Below, piece after piece: positions 41,052-49,976 of a stretch of 64,000 bases of DNA (positions are counted from its first letter, which is position 1; the number at the start of each line of letters is the position of its first letter). Origin of the DNA: Chromobacterium rhizoryzae (GTDB lineage: Bacteria > Pseudomonadota > Gammaproteobacteria > Burkholderiales > Chromobacteriaceae); the NCBI RefSeq assembly GCF_020544465.1, contig NZ_CP066126.1:2294001-2358000 (forward strand), read 5' to 3'. The translations under genes and the position numbers were made by a program. The notes under the pieces are model-generated. The model did not search any database, was not told where the DNA came from, and saw only the letters and a program-made list of their open reading frames with translations.

Positions 41052-42554
41052 TCAGCGCAGCGAAATGGTGGTGTTGACCTTGCCGCCGCTGGCGGCGTCG
41101 TCGAACCAGCGGCTGGTGACGGTCTTGGTCTGGGTGTAGAACAGCACCACCTGCTTGCCGTAAGGGCCGAGGTCGCCCAGCTTGGAGCCGCGCGAGCCGG
41201 TGAAGCTGAACAGCGGCACCGGCACCGGGATGGGCACGTTGATGCCCACCTGGCCGACGTCGATCTCTTCCTGGAATTTGCGCGCCGCCGCGCCGCTCTG
41301 GGTGAACACCGCGGTGCCGTTGCCGTTGGGGTTGGCGTTGACGATGGCGATGGCGTCGTCCAGCGAATCCGCCGCCATCAGACACAGCACCGGGCCGAAG
41401 ACTTCCTGGTGGTAGACGCTCATTTCCGGTTTGACGCCGGAGAAGATGGTGGGGCCGACGAAGTTGCCGCGCTCGTAGCCGGCCACCTGGATGTCGCGGC
41501 CGTCCAGTTCCAGGCGCGCGCCTTCTTCCACGCCGCGGCCGATCAGGCCGGCCACGCGTTCGCGGGCGGCGCAGGAGATCAGCGGGCCCAGGTCCGGGTT
41601 GTCCTTGCCGGCGCCCACGCTCAGGCCGCGCGCCTTGGCCACCAGCTCCGGTATCCACTGCTGGGCCTCGCCCACCAGCACCGCCACCGACAGCGCCATG
41701 CAGCGCTGGCCGGCGGCGCCGAAAGCGGCTCCGGTCAACTGGTTCAGCGCCTGTTCCTTATTGGCGTCCGGCAGCACGATGGCGTGGTTCTTGGCGCCCA
41801 TCATGCACTGGGTGCGCTTGCCGTTGAGGCTGGCGCGCTGGTGCACATGGGTGCCCACCTTGGTGGAGCCGACGAAGGACACCGCCTTGATGTCGCGGTG
41901 GTCGCACAGCGCGTTGACCACCTGTTCGCCGCCGTGCACCACATTGAGCACGCCGGGCGGGATGCCGGCTTCCAGCGCCAGCTCCACCAGGCGCATGGTC
42001 ACCATCGGGTCTTGTTCCGACGGTTTGAGCACAAAGGTGTTGCCGGTGGCGATGGCCATCGGGAACATCCACAGCGGAATCATCGCCGGGAAGTTGAACG
42101 GGGTGATGCCGGCGCAGACGCCCAGCGGCTGCAGCACGGTATAGGTGTCGACGCCGCCGGCGACGTTCTCCGCGTATTCGCCCAGTTGCAGATTGCCGAT
42201 GGCGGACGCGTGCTCCACCACTTCCAGGCCGCGGAAGATGTCGCCCTCGGCGTCGGCCAGGGTCTTGCCTTGCTCGGCGGTCAGCAGCGCCGCCAGCTCC
42301 TTCATGTGCTCGCGGATCAGCTGCTGGTATTTCAGGAAGATGCGCGCGCGCGCGCCGATGGCGGTTTTCTTCCAGCCGGCGAAGGCGGTCTTGGCGGCGC
42401 TGACGGCGGCGTCGACTTCGTCCTGGGTGGCCATCGGCACCCGCGCCAGCACTTCCTGAGTGGCCGGGTTGACGATGTCACGCCATTCGGCGCTGCGGGA
42501 TTCGACGAATTCGCCGCCGATCAGCAATTTGATGGTGGGGACTGCCTGGGTCAT
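41052..42554 (-). CDS. mmsA: Methylmalonate-semialdehyde dehydrogenase (CoA-acylating)
   Basis: 500 residues, the CoA-dependent branch of the aldehyde dehydrogenase family. Opens with LIGGEFVESRSAEWRDIVNP. PFNFPAMIPLWMFPMAIATG and the catalytic Cys in GQRCMALSVAVLVG are present, with MGAKNHAIVLPDANKEQALN before it. Makes propionyl-CoA or acetyl-CoA from malonic semialdehydes. 13 bases after the dehydratase-side neighbour at 41038, same transcript. Confidence 0.95.
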   Translation of the reverse strand: MTQAVPTIKLLIGGEFVESRSAEWRDIVNPATQEVLARVPMATQDEVDAAVSAAKTAFAGWKKTAIGARARIFLKYQQLIREHMKELAALLTAEQGKTLADAEGDIFRGLEVVEHASAIGNLQLGEYAENVAGGVDTYTVLQPLGVCAGITPFNFPAMIPLWMFPMAIATGNTFVLKPSEQDPMVTMRLVELALEAGIPPGVLNVVHGGEQVVNALCDHRDIKAVSFVGSTKVGTHVHQRASLNGKRTQCMMGAKNHAIVLPDANKEQALNQLTGAAFGAAGQRCMALSVAVLVGEAQQWIPELVAKARGLSVGAGKDNPDLGPLISCAARERVAGLIGRGVEEGARLELDGRDIQVAGYERGNFVGPTIFSGVKPEMSVYHQEVFGPVLCLMAADSLDDAIAIVNANPNGNGTAVFTQSGAAARKFQEEIDVGQVGINVPIPVPVPLFSFTGSRGSKLGDLGPYGKQVVLFYTQTKTVTSRWFDDAASGGKVNTTISLR

Positions 42555-42605
42555 GGTGCTGCCTCCGTCTGATCTTGAATAAAGCCCGTTGCCGGCGGCG
42601 CCGGC

Positions 42606-43454
42606 TCAGGCGTAGCTGTAAAAGCCCTTGCCGCTCTTGCGGCCCAGGTGGCCGGCCTGCACCAGTTGGGCCAGCAGCGGGCAGGCGCGGTATTTGCTGT
42701 CGCGAAATTCGGTGTAGAGGATGTCCATGATGGACAGGCAGGTGTCCAGGCCGATCAGGTCCGCCAAGGCCAGCGGGCCGATGGGGTGGTTCATGCCCAG
42801 CTTCATCACGGTGTCGATGTCCTCGGCGCTGGCCAGGTTTTCGTGCAGCGTGAAGGCGGCCTCGTTGATCATCGGCATCAGCACCCGGTTGGAAACGAAG
42901 CCGGCGGCGTCCTTGACCGTGACCGGGGTCTTGCCCAGCGCCTGGCTCAATTCGTAGACCAGCCGGTAGGCGGCGTCGCCGGTTTGCAGCGCGCGGATGA
43001 TTTCCACCAGCTGCATCACCGGCACCGGGTTCATGAAATGCATGCCCACCACGCGCTCCGGCTGGCTGACCCAGCTGGCGATGCGGGTCAGTGAAATCGA
43101 CGAGGTGTTGGACGCCAGCACCGCGTCCGGGCGCACCACGGCGGCCAGTTCGCGGAAGATGCTTTCCTTGACCGCGGCGTTCTCGGTGGCGGCTTCCACT
43201 ACCAGGTCGCGGTCGGCCAGATCAGCCAGGCGGGTGGTGGTCTGGATGCGGGCGAGAATGGCGGGGACGTCGGCCTCGGCTAGCTGGCCCTTCTTCACCA
43301 GGCGCGCCAGGCTGGAGGCGACGGCGGCCAGGCCCTTGTCCAGCGCGGCCTGGCTGACGTCGGCCAGGCGCACTTCGTAACCGTGGCTGGCGAAGACCTG
43401 GGCGATGCCGTTGCCCATGGTGCCGGCGCCCACCACTGCGATTTTGGCTTGCAT
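42606..43454 (-). CDS. 3-Hydroxyacyl-CoA dehydrogenase (3-hydroxybutyryl-CoA type)
   Basis: 282 residues. The Rossmann start is AVVGAGTMGNGIAQVFASHG; ASNTSSISLTRIA and VVGMHFMNPVPVMQLVEIIR carry the catalytic His; DAAGFVSNRVLMPMINEAAF follows. Length and motifs fit HbdA/PaaH. It heads the minus-strand operon, nearest the divergent control region, and would work with the thiolase encoded across that region. Confidence 0.93.
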   Translation of the reverse strand: MQAKIAVVGAGTMGNGIAQVFASHGYEVRLADVSQAALDKGLAAVASSLARLVKKGQLAEADVPAILARIQTTTRLADLADRDLVVEAATENAAVKESIFRELAAVVRPDAVLASNTSSISLTRIASWVSQPERVVGMHFMNPVPVMQLVEIIRALQTGDAAYRLVYELSQALGKTPVTVKDAAGFVSNRVLMPMINEAAFTLHENLASAEDIDTVMKLGMNHPIGPLALADLIGLDTCLSIMDILYTEFRDSKYRACPLLAQLVQAGHLGRKSGKGFYSYA

Positions 43455-43497
43455 GTTGTTTCCTCGACTATTTGCTCTATGCTGTATTCAAGATAGC

Positions 43498-43519
43498 TTG
43501 ACGTTTACGTTAACGTCAA
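43498..43519. promoter_or_regulatory. Operator-like dyad between the valine operon and liuR
   Basis: TTGACGTT (43498-43505) and AACGTCAA (43512-43519) form a perfect 8-bp inverted repeat around TACGTT. It lies in the 136-base gap between the divergent starts, where a MerR-type regulator would bind. The form agrees with what is known of LiuR sites (CGT-rich TTGAC/TTTAC dyads). Confidence 0.75.
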
Positions 43520-43590
43520 TCAACAATGACAAGCGCAACGGCGAATGTTGCGCGAATGGTCCGGCGGCGCCGGGGAGGCGGGAGAGGAAG

Positions 43591-43992
43591 ATGGCGGAGC
43601 AGACCTACAGCATTACCGAATTGGCGCAGGAGTTCGACGTGACCACGCGCACCATCCGCTTTTACGAAGACCAGCAATTGCTGGAGCCGCTGCGGGCGGG
43701 GCAGCGCCGCATCTACAGCCGGCGCGACCGGGTGCGGCTGATGCTGATTCTGCGCGGCAAGCGCATCGGCCTGTCCCTGCAGGAAATCCGCGAGCTGTTC
43801 GCGCTCTACGACGCGGCCAGCGACGACGCGCCGCAGCTGCACGAATTCATCCGCATCCTGCAACGCAAGGAACAGCAGCTGCTGGAGCAGATGGAAGACA
43901 TCAAGGTGGTATTGAGCGAAATTTCCCAATTGCGGCATCAGTGCGAGAAAACGCTGGACAAGCGCGGCGCGGATGCCCGGCAATCGACTTGA
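43591..43992 (+). CDS. liuR: MerR-family regulator LiuR
   Basis: 133 residues. The N-terminal winged helix is clear: YSITELAQEFDVTTRTIRFY, EDQQLLEPLRAGQRRIYSRR, then a long dimerisation helix to the end. LiuR proteins control branched-chain amino-acid catabolism genes. No Cys-rich metal-binding tail. GGGAGAGGAAG precedes ATG 43591; upstream in-frame codons would run across the operator region. Divergent from the operon it should control and 10 bases before the thiolase gene. Confidence 0.92.
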   Translation: MAEQTYSITELAQEFDVTTRTIRFYEDQQLLEPLRAGQRRIYSRRDRVRLMLILRGKRIGLSLQEIRELFALYDAASDDAPQLHEFIRILQRKEQQLLEQMEDIKVVLSEISQLRHQCEKTLDKRGADARQST

Positions 43993-44002
43993 GGAGTGAG
44001 CA

Positions 44003-45187
44003 ATGCAACAGCAAGACATCGTGATCGTGGGCATGGCGCGCACCGCCATGGGTGGCTTCCAGGGCGCTTTGGCGGCCAAGACGGCGGCGGAGCTGGGCGC
44101 GGCGGCGATCCAGGCCGCGGTGGAGCGCGCCGGCGTGCCGGCGGCCGACATCGACGAAGCCATCGTCGGCTGCGTGCTGCCGGCCGGCCAGGGCCAGGCG
44201 CCGGCGCGTCAGGCGGCGCTGGGCGCGGGCCTGCCGCTGGCGGTGAACTGCACCACGGTCAACAAGATGTGCGGCTCCGGCATGAAGGCGGCGATGCTGG
44301 CCCATGATCTCTTGCGCGCCGGCAGCGCGCGGGTGATGGTGGCCGGCGGCATGGAGAGCATGAGCAACGCGCCTTATCTGATGACCAAGGCGCGGGCCGG
44401 CCTGCGCCTGGGCCATGGCGAAATCAAGGACCATATGTTCCTGGACGGCCTGGAGGACGCTTACGATAAGGGCAAGCTGATGGGAGTGTTCGCCGAATGG
44501 TGCGCGGAGAAGTACGGCTTCAGCCGCGAGGCCCAGGACGCCTTCGCCATCGCCTCGCTGAACCGCGCCCAGGCGGCCATCCGCGACGGCCTGTTCCGCG
44601 ACGAGATCGCGCCGGTGACGGTCAGCGGCCGCGGCGGCGAGCAGGTGGTGGACACCGACGAGCAGCCCTTGAAGGCCAATGTCGACAAGATTCCGACGCT
44701 GAAACCGGCGTTCAAGAAGGACGGCACGGTGACGCCGGCCAACGCCAGCTCCATTTCCGACGGCGCCGCCGCGCTGGTGTTGATGACGGCGGAGGAGGCG
44801 GCGCGCCGCGGCCTGCGCCCGCTGGCCCGCATCGTCGGCCACGCCACCCACGCCCAGGAGCCGGGCTGGTTCACCACCGCGCCGGTGGAGGCGATCCGCA
44901 AGCTGCTGGCCCAGGCGGGCTGGAGCGCCGGCGACGTGGATCTCTACGAGATCAACGAAGCCTTCGCCGTGGTGACCATGGCGGCGATGCAGGATTTGGG
45001 CCTGCCGCACGACAAGGTCAACGTCCACGGCGGCGCCTGCGCGCTGGGCCACCCCATCGGCGCCTCCGGCGCGCGCATCATCATCACCTTGCTGTCGGCG
45101 CTGCGTCAGCGCGGCGGCAAGCGAGGCGTGGCCAGCCTGTGCATAGGCGGCGGCGAGGCGACGGCAATGGCGCTGGAGTTGCTGTAA
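44003..45187 (+). CDS. Acetyl-CoA C-acyltransferase (thiolase)
   Basis: 394 residues. The nucleophile Cys is in NCTTVNKMCGSGMKAAMLAH; the His and second Cys are in GGACALGHPIGASGARI and GVASLCIGGGEATAMAL. EINEAFAVVTMAAM is the usual fourth block. Cleaves 3-ketoacyl-CoA (acetoacetyl-CoA or 2-methylacetoacetyl-CoA) or condenses acetyl-CoA. Probably co-transcribed with liuR. Confidence 0.94.
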   Translation: MQQQDIVIVGMARTAMGGFQGALAAKTAAELGAAAIQAAVERAGVPAADIDEAIVGCVLPAGQGQAPARQAALGAGLPLAVNCTTVNKMCGSGMKAAMLAHDLLRAGSARVMVAGGMESMSNAPYLMTKARAGLRLGHGEIKDHMFLDGLEDAYDKGKLMGVFAEWCAEKYGFSREAQDAFAIASLNRAQAAIRDGLFRDEIAPVTVSGRGGEQVVDTDEQPLKANVDKIPTLKPAFKKDGTVTPANASSISDGAAALVLMTAEEAARRGLRPLARIVGHATHAQEPGWFTTAPVEAIRKLLAQAGWSAGDVDLYEINEAFAVVTMAAMQDLGLPHDKVNVHGGACALGHPIGASGARIIITLLSALRQRGGKRGVASLCIGGGEATAMALELL

Positions 45188-45218
45188 GAGTTTTTCAGGC
45201 GGCGAAGCTTGGCTGGGC

Positions 45219-46448
45219 CTAGCCCTCGGCCCACCAGCCCGGCCGGCCGCCGCGCAGCACGCCGCGCACCGGCTTGCGGCGGGCGATCAGCTCGGCGGAG
45301 CAACAGGCGTCCACCAGGGTCAGATCGGCGGCGTCGCCGACTTGCGGCCACACGCGGCGGCCGGCGTCGTCCAGCGGCGTCAGGCCGCGGCTGATGTGGC
45401 GCAAGGCGCGGCTCAGCGAGTATTCATCGTTCCAGCCGTGGCGCTCGCCCAGACGGCTGGCGCGCTCGACGATGCTGCCGCTGTTGTAGGGCGTCCAGTG
45501 GTCGTTGATGTTGTCGTTGCCCAGGCTCAGCGGAATGCCGTGCGCGGCCAGGACGCGCGGCGGCGGCATCGGCACGTCGATGGGCGCCGCCGACACGATG
45601 GCGATGCCGCTGGCGGCCAGCGCCGCGCACACCTGGTTCAGCCGGGCCGGTTCCAGTTCCCCCAGACAGTAAGCGTGGCTGACGCTGACCCGGCCGGCCA
45701 GGCCGGCCGATTCGCTCAGCCGCGCCAGCCGTTCCAGCGTGTAGGCGCCCAGCTCGCCGCGCTCGTGCAGATGCAGGTCCACCGGCGCGCCGTGCTTGAC
45801 CGCCAGCTCCAGCGTGGCATGGAGCGAACGTTCGATATCGCCATCCACGCTGGCCGGGTCCAGCCCGCCCACCACATCGAAACCGGAGGCCAGCGCCTGG
45901 TCCATCAGCTTGAGGGTGCCGCCGGACAGCAGGCCGTGCTGCGGGAAGGCGACCAGCTCGTAATCCAGCCAATGCTTGCGGCTGTCCAGCGCCAGACGCA
46001 CTTGCTCCATGGTGGCGAGACCGGCCACCGGGTCCACATTGCAATGCACGCGGGCAAAGGCGACGCCGTCGGCGGCGATCAGGTCCAGCAGCGCTTCGGC
46101 GCGGCGCCGGGTGTCGGGCAGGAAATCCAGCAGAAAACCTTGTTCCTCGCGGATGCGCTCCGCCACGCTGACGAAGGGCGTGGCGGCGCGCCAAGGCCCG
46201 CCGTAATGGCCTTTGTCCAGGTGGATGTGCATGTCGGCGAAGGCCGGCAGCGCCAGCCAGCCGCGCGCGTCCCGGCGCGGCCGCCCGTCTTCCGGGGCCG
46301 CGTCGAAGCGCAGTTCGGCGATGCGGCCGTCGGCGATCAGCAAATGGGCGCGGCGGGTGGTGGTGGCGACGACTTGGCCGGCGGCGTTGCGTTCGAAGCC
46401 GTCTTCCAGCAATAAGGGGCCAAGCCAGTAGGCGGGTAGGGCGGTCAT
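45219..46448 (-). CDS. Cytosine deaminase-like amidohydrolase
   Basis: 409 residues, metal-dependent hydrolase barrel. LPAFADMHIHLDKGHYGGPW carries the first metal His pair in the HxHLDK form seen in cytosine deaminase and AtzC-like enzymes. VDLHLHERGELGAYTLERLA and VSVSHAYCLGEL supply further His, and LGNDNINDHWTPYNSG the metal Asp. Substrate probably an N-heterocycle, not predictable. ATG 46446-46448 is the best start. Convergent with the thiolase gene, 31 bases between stops. Confidence 0.87.
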   Translation of the reverse strand: MTALPAYWLGPLLLEDGFERNAAGQVVATTTRRAHLLIADGRIAELRFDAAPEDGRPRRDARGWLALPAFADMHIHLDKGHYGGPWRAATPFVSVAERIREEQGFLLDFLPDTRRRAEALLDLIAADGVAFARVHCNVDPVAGLATMEQVRLALDSRKHWLDYELVAFPQHGLLSGGTLKLMDQALASGFDVVGGLDPASVDGDIERSLHATLELAVKHGAPVDLHLHERGELGAYTLERLARLSESAGLAGRVSVSHAYCLGELEPARLNQVCAALAASGIAIVSAAPIDVPMPPPRVLAAHGIPLSLGNDNINDHWTPYNSGSIVERASRLGERHGWNDEYSLSRALRHISRGLTPLDDAGRRVWPQVGDAADLTLVDACCSAELIARRKPVRGVLRGGRPGWWAEG

Positions 46449-46600
46449 GCGCGGTGTCCTTGCGGCGGGAGTGGCGGTGTTGCGCGGCGCGCGCGCGACA
46501 ATGGATTTTTTATCGCTAAGCACAGAAGGGATTGCACTTTATTACGTTCGAATAATTGCGTTAGCATGGTTCGACAAACCAACTCTAAGAGAATTCTGCG

Positions 46601-48136
46601 ATGAAGCTTACCTTGATCTCGCTGGCTTTTGTCGCCGCCAGCCTGGCCTTGCCGGCGCAGGCGGCCTCCGCGCCGGTTGACGGCCACGCCTTGCCGCCCG
46701 GCATAGCCTGGCTGCAGGGCGATGTGGCGGCGGCCTTCGCCAAGGCCAAGTCGGAAAACAAGCCGCTGTTCCTGTACTGGGGCGCGGTATGGTGCCCGCC
46801 GTGCAACCAGGTCAAGGCCACCATTTTCAACCGCCAGGACTTCATCGCCCGCACCCGCCAGTTCGTGCCGGTCTACCTGGACGGGGACAGCCCGGACGCG
46901 CAAAAACTGGGCAGCGAATTCAAAGTGCGCGGCTACCCGACCATGATTCTGTTCCGGCCGGACGGCGCCGAGATCACTCGCCTGCCGGGCGAGGTGGACC
47001 CGGAGCGTTATCTGCGCACGCTGGAGCTGGGGCTGGCGGTGGTGCGGCCGGTGAAAGCGCTGCTGCAGGCGGCCTTGGCCGGGGACAAGCTGGCGGACGG
47101 CGATTGGCAATTGCTGGCGGATTATTCCTGGGACACCGATCAGGCGCAGATCGTGCCGGAGAAGCAGGTGGCGGCGACGCTGGCGGGTTTGGCGGACAAG
47201 GCGCCGGCGCAGCCGGCGGCCACCGCGCTGCGGCTGAAGCTGAAAGCGCTGGCCGCGGCTGCCGGCGAGGACGCTCCGGCGCCGGACCGCGCAGCGGGGC
47301 TAGCCGTCGCGCGCGCCGCCTTGGCGCAGCCGCGCGCCAACGCCGACATCCTGATCAATAGCGCCGCCGACATCGTCAAGGCGCTGAGCGCGGACGGGGC
47401 GGAGCGCCAGGCCTTGGCGGCGCAATGGGACGCCGCGCTGGAAAAACTGGCCGCGGACGCGGGCTTGTCCACCGCGGACCGCCTGGGCGCCTTGTCGTCG
47501 CGGCTGGCGCTGGCGCGTCTGAACCAGCCCAAGGGCGAGCTGCCGCGATCCTTGCGCGAGGAAGTCAAACAGCGGGTGGCGGCCGCGGACAAGGCCACCG
47601 GCAATCCTTACGAACGCCAGGCGGTGATCACCGCCGGCGCCGACCTGCTGACGCAAGCCGGCTGGCTGGACGAATCCGATACGCTGCTGAAAGCGGAACT
47701 GAGCCGCTCCCACGCGCCGTACTACCACATGCTGATCCTGGCCTCCAACGCCAAGCAGCGCGGCGACAAGGCCGCGGCGCTGGACTGGTACCGGCAGGCT
47801 TACGAAGCGGCCAACGGCCCGGCCACGCGGCTGCAATGGGGCGTCAGCTATCTGAGCGGGGCGATTGAACTGGCGCCGGCAGACGAGAAACGGATAGAGA
47901 GCACCGCCAGCGCCATTTTCAAGGAAGCGGGCGGCACGCCCAGCGCCTTCTACGAGCGCAACCGGCGCTCGCTGGAAAAAGCGGTGAACCGGCTCAAGGC
48001 CTGGGGCCGGCAGCAACAGCAGGCGGCGGCGCTGGCGCGGCTGGCCGGGCAGCTGGACGAGGTGTGCGCCAAGTTGCCGGCCGGCGATCCGCAAAAGCCG
48101 GTGTGCGAGGGCCTGGCGCAGTCCGCTCGCTCTTGA
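46601..48136 (+). CDS. Exported thioredoxin-like protein with helical C-terminal domain
   Basis: 511 residues. The signal peptide (LISLAFVAASLALPAQAA) is followed by a thioredoxin fold with active site WCPPC in YWGAVWCPPCNQVKATIF and cis-Pro region VRGYPTMILFRPDG. From about residue 170 the protein becomes Ala-rich and helical to the end, with no family I recognise. Predicted periplasmic redox or chaperone role. Converges with a GGDEF gene, stops one base apart. Confidence 0.88.
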   Translation: MKLTLISLAFVAASLALPAQAASAPVDGHALPPGIAWLQGDVAAAFAKAKSENKPLFLYWGAVWCPPCNQVKATIFNRQDFIARTRQFVPVYLDGDSPDAQKLGSEFKVRGYPTMILFRPDGAEITRLPGEVDPERYLRTLELGLAVVRPVKALLQAALAGDKLADGDWQLLADYSWDTDQAQIVPEKQVAATLAGLADKAPAQPAATALRLKLKALAAAAGEDAPAPDRAAGLAVARAALAQPRANADILINSAADIVKALSADGAERQALAAQWDAALEKLAADAGLSTADRLGALSSRLALARLNQPKGELPRSLREEVKQRVAAADKATGNPYERQAVITAGADLLTQAGWLDESDTLLKAELSRSHAPYYHMLILASNAKQRGDKAAALDWYRQAYEAANGPATRLQWGVSYLSGAIELAPADEKRIESTASAIFKEAGGTPSAFYERNRRSLEKAVNRLKAWGRQQQQAAALARLAGQLDEVCAKLPAGDPQKPVCEGLAQSARS

Positions 48137-48137
48137 G

Positions 48138-49319
48138 TCAACCGGCGGCGGGCAGCGCCGACAGCATCACCTTGTCGCGGCCGTGATGCTTGGCCTGGTA
48201 GAGCATGGCGTCGGCCTCGCAGAACAGGCTTTCCAGCGAGGCGTGGCTGCTGTTCAGACAGGCCACGCCCAGGCTGGCGGTGAAACGCAGCCGCGCGCCG
48301 GCGTCCGGCAGCGGCAGTTCGATGCGGGCGATGGCGGCGCGCAAGCGCTCCGCCACCTGCGCCGCCTGCTCGCGGCCGGTGTCCGGCAGCAGAATGCAAA
48401 ACTCCTCGCCGCCGTGGCGGCCGATCAGATCGGTCTGCCGCGCCTGCCGGCGCAGACAGTCCGCCAGCGCGGTCAGCGCCTGGTCGCCGGCCAGGTGGCC
48501 GTGGCGGTCGTTGATGCTTTTGAAATGGTCCAGATCCAGCACGATCAGCGACAAGGCGCGCCGCTCGCGCTGAGCCAGGCGGAAGGCCGTCACCGCCTCC
48601 TCGTCGAAGCTGCGCCGGTTCAGCAAGCGGGTCAGGCTGTCGCTGCGCGATTGCTGCAACAACTGATCCATCGCCCGTTCGTACACCAGGTAGAGCTGGC
48701 ACACCACCACGCCGTAGCCGGACCACTGCGTCATCAGCAGCAAGAGATTCTGTCTTTGGCTGGCCACTTCCATTTCCGGCTGTCCGGAAGACAGGGCCAG
48801 CGCCAACTGCGTCAGCTCCAGCAGCAGGGTCAGCACCGCCAGCGCCGAGGCCAGGGATTTGCCGGCGCGCGGGCTGTCTTGTTCCGCCTGCCACAGCCGC
48901 CAGGCAATCAGCCCCCACAGCAGGCAGCCGCCCAGCGAGAAGATGGCGTGGCGGGCCAGCGCCGAATGCGCCAGTCCGTCGTGGGCGAACAGCAGCAGGG
49001 GGATGAAGATCAGCGCCAGCCCCAAGGGCAGGCTGTAATGGCTGGAGTGATTGTAAAAACGCTCGATGCTGATCAGCACCTGCAAGGCGGCCAGCTGGAT
49101 CAACAGCTTGGCGCCGATGGAGATCAAGGCAGGGTCCAGATCCAGCGGGGCCAGGTAGAGCAGGCCGGCCGCCGCGTCCAGCAGGCCGCCGATGGCGAGC
49201 GCCAATACGGCGGGCTGGCGCTGGCTGCGTCGCCAGAACAGGAAGGTGACCAGGGAGATGACCAGGCTGTAGCCGGCGGTGCAAGCCAGCGTTGTCCGTG
49301 GGTCGAGGAAAAATGACAT
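48138..49319 (-). CDS. Membrane-bound diguanylate cyclase
   Basis: 393 residues. The first 210 hold about six or seven hydrophobic helices (TAGYSLVISLVTFLFW, PAVLALAIGGLLDAAAGLLY, LLIQLAALQVLI). A GGDEF domain follows from about 220, with active loop IGRHGGEEFCILLPDT (GGEEF, an active variant) and LDLDHFKSINDRHGHLAGDQ. Should make cyclic di-GMP in response to a membrane signal. An RxxD inhibitory site (RRQARQTD) lies just before the loop. Confidence 0.92.
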   Translation of the reverse strand: MSFFLDPRTTLACTAGYSLVISLVTFLFWRRSQRQPAVLALAIGGLLDAAAGLLYLAPLDLDPALISIGAKLLIQLAALQVLISIERFYNHSSHYSLPLGLALIFIPLLLFAHDGLAHSALARHAIFSLGGCLLWGLIAWRLWQAEQDSPRAGKSLASALAVLTLLLELTQLALALSSGQPEMEVASQRQNLLLLMTQWSGYGVVVCQLYLVYERAMDQLLQQSRSDSLTRLLNRRSFDEEAVTAFRLAQRERRALSLIVLDLDHFKSINDRHGHLAGDQALTALADCLRRQARQTDLIGRHGGEEFCILLPDTGREQAAQVAERLRAAIARIELPLPDAGARLRFTASLGVACLNSSHASLESLFCEADAMLYQAKHHGRDKVMLSALPAAG

Positions 49320-49419
49320 CGTGTTCTATGGGCAAGGAGCGTCTGGCAGGGTATCGGCCAGGCAAGCGCACGACAATAGCAGTCTATTGATATTCATACA
49401 ATTTCACTCTGAAATAAAA

Positions 49420-49447
49420 CGCCGCCCCATGCCATGGGATGCGGCGG
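49420..49447. terminator. Hairpin upstream of arfB
   Basis: CGCCGC-CCCATGCCATGGGAT-GCGGCG: an outer 6-bp stem encloses a CCATGCCATGG inner stem, between the divergent GGDEF and arfB genes. It may be a regulatory structure rather than a terminator, since both genes are transcribed away from it. Confidence 0.4.
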
Positions 49448-49486
49448 GTGCGCTACAATTATCTCTTTTGATTGTTGGTCTGCATC

Positions 49487-49894
49487 ATGGACAAGCCGCG
49501 GTATCCGATCAGCGAGCGCGAAGTGGAATTCAGCGCGATGCGCGCGCAAGGCGCGGGCGGGCAAAACGTCAACAAAGTGTCGTCGGCGGTGCACCTGCGC
49601 TTCGACGTGCGCGCCTCCTCCTTGCCGGAATGGCTGCGCGAGCGGCTGCTGGCCCAGCCGGACCAACGCTTGAACAAGGACGGGGTGCTGGTGATCAAGG
49701 CGCAGCAGCACCGCACTCAGGAATTGAACCGCGCCGACGCGCTGCAGCGCCTGCAGGCCTGGGTCGACGCCGCCAGCCACATCCCCAAGGCGCGCCGCGC
49801 CACCAAACCCACTTACGGCTCCAAGCAGCGGCGGCTGGCCGGCAAGACGCGGCGCGGCGAGGTCAAGTCCCTGCGCGGTAAAGTGGATCTATAG
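49487..49894 (+). CDS. arfB: Peptidyl-tRNA hydrolase ArfB (YaeJ)
   Basis: 135 residues. Rescues ribosomes stalled on mRNAs without a stop codon. The release-factor loop MRAQGAGGQNVNKVSSAVHL carries GGQ. The Lys/Arg-rich C-terminal tail (KPTYGSKQRRLAGKTRRGEV) enters the mRNA tunnel. ATG 49487 (MDKPRYPISEREVEF) fits relatives; a TTG 15 bases upstream is also in frame. Confidence 0.94.
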   Translation: MDKPRYPISEREVEFSAMRAQGAGGQNVNKVSSAVHLRFDVRASSLPEWLRERLLAQPDQRLNKDGVLVIKAQQHRTQELNRADALQRLQAWVDAASHIPKARRATKPTYGSKQRRLAGKTRRGEVKSLRGKVDL

Positions 49895-49976
49895 CCGGCC
49901 CAATTGCTTCGGCGGAATCGCGGGAATGTATTAGTGTTAATGCTGTGGGCATTAATATTGAGGCAAAGGGGCCGCG

